A stretch of 64,000 nt of DNA from Adenanthera pavonina (Eukaryota; Streptophyta; Magnoliopsida; Fabales; Fabaceae): assembly GCA_026686845.1 (NCBI GenBank), contig JAIVEN010000022.1, positions 23,720,001-23,784,000 of the forward strand. The letters run 5' to 3'. A model generated the notes under the pieces. That model was not told the origin of the DNA, ran no database searches, and saw nothing but the letters and a program-made list of their open reading frames with translations. The number at the start of each line of letters is the position of its first letter. The first letter of the stretch is position 1. Shown in pieces: positions 24,647 through 35,868 of this stretch. The translations under genes and the position numbers were made by a program.

Positions 24647-27269
24647 GATTAAATATTTCTGGTTTTAGTTTTGGAGTTTAAACAGTTACACCCATTTTCT
24701 CGGATCTTTCCTTTCACTTGTTTCCAAACATGGGAAAAAGAATCCAACCTTATTTCTAGAATGCCTTTGTAGTGGGCCTGCCCCCTTGAAAATTCACATT
24801 TATTTATAAAAATATATCATATTGTTTCTATTGTAAGCTTGCAACCATTATATTTTGTTTTGTTTTCCAGTTGATAATCCGGTTATAAGTTGAAACTACA
24901 AAAATGTTCTGATATATTTGGGAACTGAAAACAAATGTTTCTGTTTCATAATTTAGTTAAGTGCTGTTAGTTTAGTTGGGCGAACAAATTAACTGGAGGG
25001 AAACATTTTCTTAAAGAGGAGAAAAAGAAAAACAAATGATGGAAAAACAAAGGTTTGTTTCATAATTTAATTAGGTGTTATTAATGTGTCCGTTTAGTTT
25101 TCAGTTTCACAAAAAATAAGTTGCAATAATCATAATTTGTAAAAGTGAAGTTTAGGTAAAAGAAATGTTCCTACAAATTTATTGAGATAAAAAAATACTC
25201 TTTCTGTTCCTTAATATAAGACATTTTTAACTAAATTATGTGGATTAAGAATTAAAATTAAAACTAATTAACTACTTCAATTTCTCTAAAAATTTCAATG
25301 TTTTTTCTAAAACTATCCTTATTTAATTTTTCTCTTTTTCTTTGGATACATTAAATAGGAGTATTTTTCTAAAAATATATAATAAATATTATCTCGTATA
25401 TTATAAAGAATTTTATATTTAAGATCAGGATAAAAAATTTATATATATTACCGAAGGTAATAATATTTATAAATTATAGTTTAATTCATAAAATAATAAA
25501 TAAAACAATTAGTTGTTTTATGAAAAGGAAAAGTCCAGAGGGTGAAATGGTCAAATGGAGAGCGTTGGTATTAATGAAATACGTATGATTTTCTTGGTAA
25601 GCGCTGAGGTCACCGTGTCCGTGATATATGTACAAGGTTTCAAATTTAAAATCACAACTTCCATCCAGAAGACCGTCCAGGAGACCACATTGCGTCATTG
25701 CTTATGTAAATTTGTCTCAAGTCTACTCCCACCCTTCCTTAGTATAACTGACATTTTGAAAATTTTTTTATCTTTTAACATATAGAGAATAAGGAAGATT
25801 TATCTTGTATATTTAATAATATTTTTTAAAAATATTTTTAAATAATATAATATTTTTTTATTTATATTAATTACATGATATAAAAATTATTAATATTAAA
25901 TGAGAATTTTTTTTAAAATTATTTTATATTTAAAATAAATTTATTATTTTTCTTAATCTGTATAATTTTATCTTTTATTTCTTATATTAAGGAATGGAGA
26001 AAGTAATTCAGTTATATTTGATTAATATAATTTAAATTTAGTTAATTTATTAGTGAAGAGGCCATTCATTTATAGATATTTTATATCATTATTAACAAGG
26101 TATTAATTCTAATAAAATGAGTTAGAATTATTCAAGTATAATATTTCACATTCAAAATATTGTAGATGTAAAAAATATCTTTGGAAAAGATTTGCCAGTC
26201 TGGGGCCCAATACTATTCAATTTAAATTATTTGAAGTCTAAAATAATGATCAAACGCGAGATAATTAATTTTTAATCACTTGGAATCGCAATATGACAGG
26301 GTGAAAGTGACTTCCGTGTCCGTCACTCTTGCCTCCTCTGTATCCAAGCCAACTTTTTCTATCATCTGGAGCAAATAAAATTTTCATATCTAAAATATTA
26401 TTAAAATTAACTACAACTTTGTAAAAGTTTATAGGATCTTAAAAATTTAGAACATTATAATATAATATTCCCACTGCAAAGAGTATACTCAGGGACTCAG
26501 GGTCACCATACCCTTAAGGCGAAAATTCTGACCATTCTTTCATCATCTCTAAGAGAGAAAAGGCATCCCGTCACTTACTTGAGTAATATATATTAATTTT
26601 AGTTTTAAAGAAAAAAATTATATAATTACATATATTTTATTACTAACAATTTAAATAAAACATAATAAACCTATTATATTTTAATAATATCATACTAAAT
26701 ATATATTTATTAAAATAATATATAATTCTCAATTAAACTATACAATTATTATGTTTTAAATAAAAAGTATATCCGTTATGTTATAATTAAGAAATATCAC
26801 ATTAAATATAGAATAACATATTGTCTATTTTAATTATTTATTACTAAAATTTTAATAATTAAATAGATAATAATAAAATTAATCTTTTAAATTATTATTT
26901 GATAAATAAATTAATATTTAAACCTGTTATTTAATACTAATTGATAAAAGAACGTGATATTCTATATTTAGCATAATCCTTGGAGAGATACTAATAAATA
27001 CATGTATCCTGAAATAAATATCCACCCCTAATATCTCTTGACTTAACAAAAAAAAAAGTGTGTGTGTTTGGAGTGGTGGTTGATTGGTTGGCCACTCCAA
27101 ACCTAAACTTTAACCTAAAAGGGCAAAAACAACTTTTTATTATTTATGTCAAAATTTAGATTAATTTTGAAGTAATTTCACTGTCACTGCAAACGCACTA
27201 ATATACTTGAAAGTTTGTTACTTTGTTTCCCAAATGCAGTCAGGGCTTTTTTATGGTTCATTAAATTTA
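24647..27269. other. Array unit 1, DUF1442 upstream and intergenic DNA
   Basis: Contains the Stowaway at 25198-25457. The block 25555-25720 (TATGATTTTCTTGG through TTGCTTATGTAAATTTGTCT) is collinear with 53105-53240 in unit 3. The rest is AT-rich with no gene recognised. Confidence 0.5.
25198..25457. repeat. Stowaway-like MITE, family 1 copy b (260 bp)
   Basis: TA-flanked (25196-25197, 25458-25459). Left end CTCTTTCTGTTCCTTAATAT; interior matches the elements at 2844 and 48972, including ACTAATTAACTACTTCAATT-like sequence. Confidence 0.7.
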
Positions 27270-28064
27270 GTATCTGTTTTGTTTTCAGTTAATTAAAAAT
27301 GAGTTTTGGTATAATTGATTTTACAATGTGATTATAATAAAAGTTTGTTTTGGATTAATGTGTTTATATTTAAATGATTTATTTAAAAATTGGTTGGACA
27401 GAAGTGATTATATTTAGATAATTTTAATCAAAAGTACTTTTAGTGCAATAATTTTTTCCAACTTTCAATAAATAAATTTTATTTTTCTAATATTTATTTA
27501 ATATATATATGTGTGTGTATATGTTTTTTTTAAAAATAAAAGTCTAAAATTAGTTTCTAGTATTTTATTTTCTTTATTTTTTATCATTTTGACTTATAAT
27601 TTTCTTTTAAATTGAACTTAAACTCTATCTCATGATTAATTTAACTTTCTTGGATTAAAATTTAATCTGCATTTATTTAATTAGGAACATTGTCTATCTA
27701 ATATAATATTTTCTTATAAGTCATGGTTCATAAATATAAAAATTTTGAGGGGGCATTTTGGTTATTAGATAGAAGAAATTTTATGGGAATTTAATTTTCC
27801 CAGATTTACTATTTTTTTCTCGTTTTTCTTGATCTATTTTTATATCACTTCTTTTCAAAGAGATATCAATATATTTAATTTTGTCAGATTGATATCTCGT
27901 TCCCCAACGGAGAAGCAGCCTCGATCCTCCTTCTGCTAGAACCCAATTTTGTTCATAAAATGAGTTTCCACCACATTGGAAAAAGAGACCCAAACACATT
28001 CCAAAATGCCTTGAACTTGGTTCTAGCCCCAAACTTGGTTTCCACTGCATAACCAAACAGAGCC
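27270..28064 (+). repeat. Tourist-like nonautonomous element, family T copy 4
   Basis: Flanked by TTA on both sides (27267-27269 and 28065-28067), the cleanest target duplication in this family. Ends read GTATCTGTTTTGTTTTCAGT and, in reverse complement, GGCTCTGTTTGGTTATGCAG. It is ~200 bp longer than copies 2 and 3 because of extra AT-rich sequence around 27410-27590. Confidence 0.75.
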
Positions 28065-29032
28065 TTAGACGTCTTCTTCATCCTCTTTGTAACTCAATGC
28101 CCAACAACTCTTCTTTCCTTTACTCCAATTTTCACCACCCTATTTATATCTTTCTTTCTTATATATGAATTGAGTTCCAAATTTATATTGAATGCCCAAT
28201 TCTACTATTTTTATCGATTATTTCAAATGTGAATTCTAGGAATGTAGCTATATTAAAATGTCTTTGGAAAAGTTTTACCACCCTTATACTCTTACCTGAC
28301 TGGACATGAACTAATTAGAGTAAGTGACTTTCAACTATTAGCTGAATTGGCATAAAAATCAGTTTTTTTACTACTAAAAAAAGCTAAGTTCATTAAATTA
28401 ACCTTTTCAAACATCAAATTCAATCACAGTTTTTGTTCATATATGTGCTTATCATCAATGAAATATATCATGGATTAGCCTCACATAATCAAATTATGTA
28501 ATGGATTACCCTCACATAATAAAATGAACACCACCAAGCTTGACGGATGCTTTACGATTTCAAATGACTCCTTAGGTTTTTCTCTATTTCAACCACCAAA
28601 CTTTTTTCTTATGTGTAACATCTCAATCACTTTCTTGACCCATCACATTATAATATTAATCTTGGATGCTTATGGTATGATTTGTTTTTCAATTTTCACC
28701 TCCAACTTATTTTTAACTTGCCTCTTATTAAATTTACGATGAATATAGTCCGTCTTGCTCCAACTCAGATGATGACCCTTCGATTCCAATGTCTACCTCC
28801 ATAACTCAAGTTTAGTTAATCTCGTCTCTTGACTCCTTAACTAATACTATATTGTTAAGCAAAGAGCATGCATTTAAGGAACACCTCTTGTATGTTCTCG
28901 CCAATACATCAAGAACAAAATGGAAGGAGGAGGAACTCAATCATGATCCTTGATGTAAACATATTCTTATATGAAAGTCCTTCATCTTATCTCTATGAAT
29001 TATCATATCCACATGCGCACTCTTTTTTTCTC
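28065..29032. other. Array unit 1 intergenic DNA left of the copia element
   Basis: Collinear with ~47405-47660 and ~54815-55110 (shared GCATCCTCT...CAATGCCC, TATGGATTAGCCTCACATAA-type landmarks). Short frames at 28524 and 28971 have no domain. Confidence 0.5.
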
Positions 29033-29205
29033 TGAAAGAAGAAAAAAGGAATTTGAGAATTTGCCGTATATCGCATTACTGAAAAGGTTTACAATATATA
29101 CACCAAAGAATCAAATCTTTCTAATAATAACAAATCTTCCTAATAAAGACTAATAAATACAAAGGATAATAATTACTTAATTGTAGAGGATTCTAGAATA
29201 TGACA
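29033..29205 (-). repeat. Copia 3' LTR (173 bp)
   Basis: Aligns without gaps to 43168-43340. On the minus strand it starts TGTCATATTCTAG and ends TTCTTTCA. Confidence 0.9.
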
Positions 29206-29217
29206 TTCCTCCTCAAA
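29206..29217 (-). other. Polypurine tract of the copia element
   Basis: Minus-strand TTTGAGGAGGAA directly precedes the TG of the 3' LTR, the expected site for plus-strand priming. Confidence 0.7.
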
Positions 29218-29218
29218 C

Positions 29219-29488
29219 TCAAGATGGTTTAACAAGAAGTAACTTGAGTTTGTCTCCTAGAAACTGGAAGCGATTGGGATTGAAGGACATAGTAAATAAG
29301 TTAGTTGGCTGGTGCTTAATTCGAATAGGAACAAATCGGATAGTTCCATGAACAATATGTTGCCAAGTAAAATAACAGTCCATCTCAATATGCTTGGTCC
29401 ACTCATGGAACATATCATTGTAGGTAATCTTAATAGCAGCTTGATTGTCACAGTAAATGTCTGTGGAGGTTGTCTGTGATGCCCCCAT
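29219..29488 (-). pseudogene. Copia RNase H remnant
   Basis: The minus-strand frame contains IYCDNQAAIKI, followed by the EWTKHIEMDCYFT and LTYLL/NLFT-type C-terminal motifs of the Ty1-copia RNase H domain; family copies usually read CDNQAAI..N.FHERTKHIE. The frame reaches the polypurine tract. Upstream continuity with the reverse transcriptase is broken by stop codons. Confidence 0.85.
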
Positions 29489-29752
29489 CTCATCAAGTAA
29501 TAAACCAAGCTAAAGAACCTCAGAGATCACGTCAGCTAGTGCACGATATTTTAATTTAACACTAGAATGAGAGACTAAAGTTTGCCTCTTACTTCTTCAA
29601 GAGACAAGATAATTACTAAGAAAAATACAAAAACCAGTGGTAGACTATCGATCAGTATGGTTACTAGCCCAATTAGCATCAAAATATGCTCGTAGAGCAA
29701 GGGAAGAGTTAGCAGAGAAGTGAAGGCCATGATACAAAGTACTTTGGATATA

Positions 29753-30520
29753 TCAAATAATTCTAGGAACAACTGCATAGTGGGTTGTCCGAGATGCAGA
29801 CATAAACTGGCTGACTATGTGTACTGCATAAGCAATGTTGGATGAGTCACTGTAGATTAGTCCCCCAACTAGTTGATGATAACGAGTAGGGATTTCCAAT
29901 AAGGTTCTATCAGTAGGAGTAAACTGAGCATTGGTTTCAATAGGAGTATTTTCAACCTCCTTGTCAGAAAGATATGCCCGAGATATCAAATCAGATGCAT
30001 ATTTAGCCTGAGAAAGAGAAATACCATCCTACTCATGATGGATTTCAAGACCCTTCATTTCAACTTGCTTTCCCAGGTAAGTCTTAAGTTCTTGGACACC
30101 TATAATATCACTACCTGTGATAATCATGTCATCAACATACAATAGTAAGAGAACAAGGCCCTGAATTGTAGCTCGAACAAATAGAGCAGAATCATAAGGG
30201 CTACAAGCAAAGCTTAATTGACACATAGTAGTGCTAAATTTAGCAAACCAAGCATGATGTGCCTGTTTAAGGCCATACAAAGCTCGACAGAGGTGGCAAA
30301 CCTTTCCATTCAGATGCTGATACCCAGGAGGAGGCTTCATGTAGACTTCTTCCTCTAAATCGCCATTCAGAAAGGAATTTTTAACATCCATCTGATAAAG
30401 ACACCAATGCTTAACCGCAGCAATAGCAAGAAGGCTGTGGACAGAGGTAACTCGAGCAACAGGAGCAAATGTCTCTTTATAACCAACATTATACTCTTGT
30501 GTAAATCTTTGGGCCATCAA
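29753..30520 (-). pseudogene. Copia reverse transcriptase remnant
   Basis: Two open pieces in one frame (30520-30029 and 29989-29753), separated by a stop near 30031. The first has QMDVKNSFLNGDL, ALYGLKQA and the catalytic YVDDMI of reverse transcriptase. The second holds the SDLISRA and VGGLIY segments that link to RNase H. The fingers/palm motifs remain, but the protein is interrupted. Confidence 0.9.
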
Positions 30521-30911
30521 GTGAGCCTTGTGTTACTTCAAAGAATCTTCAGAATTAGTCTTGTTTTTATAGATTCATCTACAGCCAACTACAGTCTTAC
30601 CAGGAGGAAGATCAACAAGATCCCAAGTATGCATTTTCTTCAAGGCCTGTAATTCATCGTTCATTGCTTGATGCCAAAGGGGATCACAGGAGGCTTCCTT
30701 AAAGGATTAGGGCTTCTGAAACTGAAAGATGCTAGAAAAGTAATGGTAATCATTAAGGTAAGAAGGATATCATCTCACACAGGTGGGCCATGGATTGTTA
30801 GACAATATGGGCTCAGTAGTCTGTGCTGGAGGTTCAGAGATAGTAAGATCATCTGGAGAGGGCGTGAAATTAAGCATGTGATCGTGTTCATTGGTTGAAG
30901 CTGTACTTGAC

Positions 30912-31609
30912 TCACCAGGGAAAGAGATCAACAGAAGTATCTATAAAAATACAAGGTAAAGGAGGAAAAATAGAGGAAAGATTAGTCAAAGATGAAAACT
31001 GGACATGCCCCTGAAAAATAACATGACGAGAAATACGGATGCAGTGAGAGAGAGGATCCCAACAACAATAACCCTTATGCTTAGGGTCATAACCAAGAAA
31101 GCAACAGACATGGGCATGAGCGTGCAGTTTAGAAGTTTCATGAGCAGGAAGAAGAACAAAATAGACACAGACAAAAACTTTTAAAAGATTATAGTAAGGA
31201 GATATACCATGAAGATGCTCAAATGGAGAAATGTTACCTAGAATAGGAGTAGAGATTCTATTGATGCAATAAACAGTGGTCAAAGCTGCTTCTTCCCAGA
31301 AATATATAGGACAAGAAGATGAAATGAGTAAGGCTCTAACAGAATTAAAAGATGTTTTCGTTTAACCCGACCATTTTGCTGAGAGGTATAGGGACAAGAG
31401 TACTGAGAGAGGGTGCCCTGAGCATCAAGAAAACTGAGCAATTTAGGATCACGATATTCCAAGGCATTATTACGATGAAAAATTTTGATAACTTTTGAGA
31501 ATTGTGTATGAATCATAATGGCGAATTTGATATAGATATCAGATAGATCAGACCAATTTTTCATCATATACAGCCAAGTAAAACATGAAAAATAATAAAC
31601 AAAAATCAT
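30912..31609 (-). pseudogene. Copia integrase remnant with altered catalytic residues
   Basis: 31609-31280 carries the distal catalytic core: SCPYTSQQNGRVKRKH corresponds to the family SCPYT.QQNGRAERKH, so the catalytic Glu is Lys. The second catalytic Asp, in the family R-S-D-N-A motif, reads R-N-N-A. The coding sequence then shifts frame near 31280 into 31283-30912, which holds the CINR and FLGY..KGY segments typical of the end of the integrase region. The upstream zinc-binding part lies in the broken stretch 31610-32078. Confidence 0.85.
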
Positions 31610-32078
31610 AAAATATCATGAAACTCCCATAGAAGGGGCAGGTGCTGGTCCCCGAACATCAAAATAAATTAAATCAAAAGGCAAACTGGCAATAGAGTCA
31701 TTTTTACTAAATGATAAAGCAGACTGTTTAACAATTTAACAAGACATATAATCCAAAGACTGAACATCAATATGACCTAATAGACCACTAGAAAGTAACG
31801 GATGCAGTGTAGTTAAAGAGGGATGAGCAAGATGATGATGCTATACTTCGAGAGATAAGGATGTAAAAGCAGCACATAATCTAGGAGAAGTGACTTCAGG
31901 AAGATGTATGGATTGAAGCTTGAACATATGCCCAACCTTACGCTCAGTCCTTACAATCTGTCCTCACTGAGAATCAAACACAGTAAAACCACATTTGTTA
32001 AATAATACTTTATAACCCATATCAACAAATTATTAGATAGAAATAAGGTTAAAGCTAATAGTAGGGACAAAGTAAGTG

Positions 32079-33247
32079 TCATGAATGGATAGAGAGGACA
32101 AAGAAACAGTACCATATGACTACCAGGCATTTGTGAGTTATTAGTAGTATGTATCGGGGAACAGTGATATTAGGTGACATAGAAGGAAAATAGTTTTCCT
32201 GACTAGTCATATAGTTGCAACAGGAAGAATTAAAGAACCAAGAAAGTACACCTGAGGGAGTGGCTAAAGTAGCAGGTGGGCTAGAGGTATCAGAAATAAT
32301 TTTTCGAAGTAAGGCCTCAATGTCAGTAGAGGAGGATCCTGAAACAGTAGCAACACCAGGTACCTCATCAGTGGCATAGAAAGCAGGCTTGGAGGAAGAA
32401 CCGGATCGAGTTGATTTCCCTTGGTCAAATCTAAGAGGACAAGTAGAGCACTGATCAATGAGATGCCCAATCTTCTTGCAGTATCGACAGAATAAAGTTG
32501 GACAATGTGCAGCAATATGACCCTTCTTCTGGCAGGTTCGACATTTAATAAATGGACACTGATCAAAGGTGTAAGTGGATTGAGGGCAGCGACGATAAGC
32601 CTTAGAATTTCTCCCAGAAGCAACAAAGGCCATCTCAGGGGTCTGTTGAAGTAGGCACAAATGGGTTTCCTCATATTGGAGACTAAGAATAGCATCTTCA
32701 AAAGTAGGCAGTGGGCTTTGGTGTAGCAAAGTAGCTCGAATAGGCTCAAAGTCATCAATAAGGGCCATCAAGAATTGAATGAGATGAAACTAATCTTTGT
32801 ACTTAAAGAAAGCTTGAGCGTTTTCCTCACACTTGAATGTGGGCTCAAAGTAGGTCAATTGGTCCCAGATGGATTCAATTTTGGCAAGAAATTCAAACAA
32901 TGGTTGACCTTTTTCCTGTTTAAGAACAACAAGGTTATTCTGTAACTAAAATTGGTTAGACAAATCAGAAGAAGTATAGCGACTAGTAAGGTAGTCTCAT
33001 ACCTCTTTGGCGGTGTCAAAACGCCCAAATTGTTGATGAATACTGGGAGTATAGGTATTCCAAAACCAAGTAATAATCTGATTGTTTTTGCTATCCCATT
33101 CATCCAGTCGCTCAGTATTTTTTAAATCAAATTAGGCACCTTCGTGAGTAGAAAAAGTAATGTTACCTATAATGTATTGCCAGAGTTTTCTTCCCTTTAA
33201 AAAACCACCCATATTCTCCAACCATAAATGATAGTTGGACCCACTGA
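32079..33247 (-). pseudogene. Copia gag-protease remnant, split by the CACTA element
   Basis: 32771-32079 holds two CCHC zinc knuckles (CRTCQKKGHIAAHC and CRYCKKIGHLIDQC) and then the start of the protease, whose family D-S-G motif reads N-S-S in FFNSSCCN. Upstream to 33247 the same protein continues as the gag capsid-like part (NYHLWLENMGGFLKG near the break), with several in-frame stops. The very start of gag (MEKLDVAQPIS) lies on the other side of the CACTA element, at 42783-42743. Confidence 0.85.
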
Positions 33248-33259
33248 CACTACACCAAA

Positions 33260-33660
33260 ACAGCTATTTTCTCACAGCCAAAATCTGTGAGAAAATTGGC
33301 AAAAATCCGTGAGAAACATATTTCTCACGGATTTTCTCATGGAAAACCATGCGTGGGAAAAGTGCCCGTAGGAAAATTAACTTTCTCACAGATGGAGCTG
33401 TGAGAACATTTTCTCACGGATTTCTCATGAAAACTAGCTGTGAGAAAATGTTCACACGGATATCTTCTTGTGAGAATTTCCCTCGGTTATTTGTTACGTG
33501 AGAAATTCTTACGGAAATATGTTCCGTGAGAAATTCTCACGGAAAATATTCCATGAGAATTTCTCATGGATTATATGCATGAGAAATTGTCTCACGTGGC
33601 ATTAGTGATAGTTTCTCATGGACATTCTGACGGAATATTCCGTGAGAATTCTTCAAACTT
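33260..33660. repeat. CACTA sub-terminal repeats, 3' side
   Basis: More than fifteen close variants of TTCTCACGG / CCGTGAGAA in both orientations, several forming palindromes such as CCGTGAGAAATTCTCACGG. In En/Spm such motifs are the binding sites of the accessory transposase protein. Confidence 0.85.
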
Positions 33661-34017
33661 TTGCAATGCCCAAATTGTTTCTTTTGTTTATCAACCTACG
33701 ATCAAATCTTACAACACAATGAATAGTGGCTATTTCAGTATCAAATAGAAATCAACAATGGCAATTTTTTATCATCATCACAATCAACATAAATAGCCAA
33801 AAATATTAATTTATATTACTTTATGAACTAATAATATGTAATAATATATAAGAGAATTCATTACAAGTATCATAATTGTTTAATAGCTACTCTATTTTTG
33901 GTTAAAAAAAAACAGCTACTCTACTCTTCATATCACCATCATCATTCACTTTCCTCCTCCTCCTCCTCATCATCACCACCTCCCTCATCATTTTCATCAA
34001 AAGTATCATCATCCACA

Positions 34018-35614
34018 TCATGTAAAGGTTGAGAAGAACCTCCTAACTCTATCCGCTCCATTATTTTCCTCATGAATTTCCTCATTCATTTTGAATTTTT
34101 CTTCCCACATTTGTTCTCGTGCTTTGTGTTCCTCATTGAGTTTGGCCACCACTATAGCCAAGTTTTCCTCATAAACTTTTGCTTGCTCAGTGAGTTTGTC
34201 CTGTAATTTCTTTTCAAAAGATTCTTTGATTTGTGCAAGCTCACCGGAGCTGTGGCTAAGTGTCCCATGAAAACCAAGAAGACCAGCTTGTGTTCCAAAT
34301 CCATACACACGGCCTTTCTCATTTTTCCCTCCAACAACATCAAGCCACACATGATTGTCGGAGACATTTGAGTCCAGATCTTGACTTTGTTTTTGCTGCT
34401 CAAATTTGTCCTACATCAACCAAAAAACCAAAGTGTGAATCATATATTTATAATATGAAAAATAATTTGTGAATTAGAAATAATAAAACCTTTGCTTACA
34501 TAAGTGTCAGCGGCTTGTGGTCGAACCCAACCTCCTTTCTAATCATTATATTGAACCTTTTTATAAACTTCAGGCATGGAGACTTCCCGTCCCAAATCAT
34601 CTTCCTACATCATTTGGACAAAATTCATGTAACTTAAAACATTAAAATTAAAACTATATTAATATAACAATTTCAAATAAGACTTACCATGTTTCTTTTA
34701 TATGATGAATATGACTTTCTTCCACCCCTATGTACGCATGCATCAGCATTAGCTACCCGGTTGGCTTTATTATGTTCTGATTTCTTCTTAAAAGCGGGAG
34801 TCTCCCAATGTTTTTCTAAGTTATCTCGAACTGTTTGAGGCATCCAGGTAGCTTTTGATTTTTTACGGCGAATATCCCTCAAGGTGGAACGTATTTTATC
34901 ACTGCATTTTTTATGCCAAAGCTTTCGTATCTGCTCTTTCAAAATAGGATCCCATGCACAATATGCCTAAAGCAAAAACACCAAACATTAGGTAAATGAA
35001 AGAAATAACTATGTTCTTTATACTTTAAAAAATGATTACAATATTAGCTCACCTTAAATTCCTTAAACCATAAATTTTGAACTCCTTCAGGCATACTACT
35101 AAAATCGGGCCATGCCTCATTGTAGAGGCCATGCATAATGTTAGTTAATATTGATCTAGTCTCTTCAGAAGGAAAAAACCTGCGAAATGTAAAGTATTTA
35201 GAAAAATAAAAAGTAACATTATGATTTGGAATTAATAATTGAAATGAACATAAAATATACTTACTCTTCAGTGCCATTAGGTCGAATCACTAATCGACCA
35301 TCACTCAACTTAGATCCAGCATCATATAGAATTTGACTTGAAGATGAAGATACATTCATACCCATCCCATGTAGAGAAGATCTCTCTAAGCCAGCAGTAG
35401 CAAAGATTCCTGGGCTCAACTGAATGGATGGGGAAGGAAGGGAAGGTGATGCTGACTCCAACCCTTGTGTTGCCGGTGATGGTTGGGTCGATGATGGCTG
35501 AATGGGTGGTGATTGGGATAATGATGGTGTAGTTACTGTTAGTGAAGGAAGTGATGATCTCATAACCTTGCTTTTTCCCTTCTTCTTTTTATTATCATTG
35601 GATCTTCCATCCAT
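34018..35614 (-). pseudogene. CACTA accessory protein gene (TNPA / Transposase_24-like)
   Basis: Minus-strand exons inferred from GT/AG borders: 35614-35265 (Ser/Pro-rich, MDGRSNDNKKKKGKSK), 35179-35053 (GLYNEAWPDFSSMP), 34966-34688 (basic; WMPQTVRDNLEKHWETP and HRGGRKSY), a short exon ~34605-34502, and ~34410-34018 (coiled coil, SHSSGELAQIKESFEKKL). The order and the Lys-rich W-x-(14)-W region match plant Transposase_24 proteins, the accessory DNA-binding partners in CACTA elements. A stop (TAG) interrupts the short exon near 34540. Exon borders are by eye and may shift by a few bases. Confidence 0.75.
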
Positions 35615-35868
35615 GTTTGGCTGAGAAGGTGAATCTAAAAAAAGAAACGTGTTATGAATATGCATATTTAATGAATAATAGTAATTAATTTCATTATAAA
35701 CACTCATATGCATATAGTTCAAATGAAAAGAAATAAAAATGACACTAAGTTACCCACATTATATTAATCACTTGCTAAATAGTAATCACTAGAAGGATTC
35801 TCCTCAGTTTCAGATGAATCAGTATGCAGTAGCTCCTCATCTAAATTTTCATCATTTGATTTTTCTGA

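Noticed and set aside
32264..32758. 164-codon minus frame overlapping gag
   Set aside because: It is a shifted reading of the zinc-knuckle region; the gag frame has the CCHC motifs.
33260..33660. CRISPR-like regularly repeated short motifs
   Set aside because: Motifs are in both orientations with irregular spacing, and the host is a plant. They are CACTA sub-terminal repeats.
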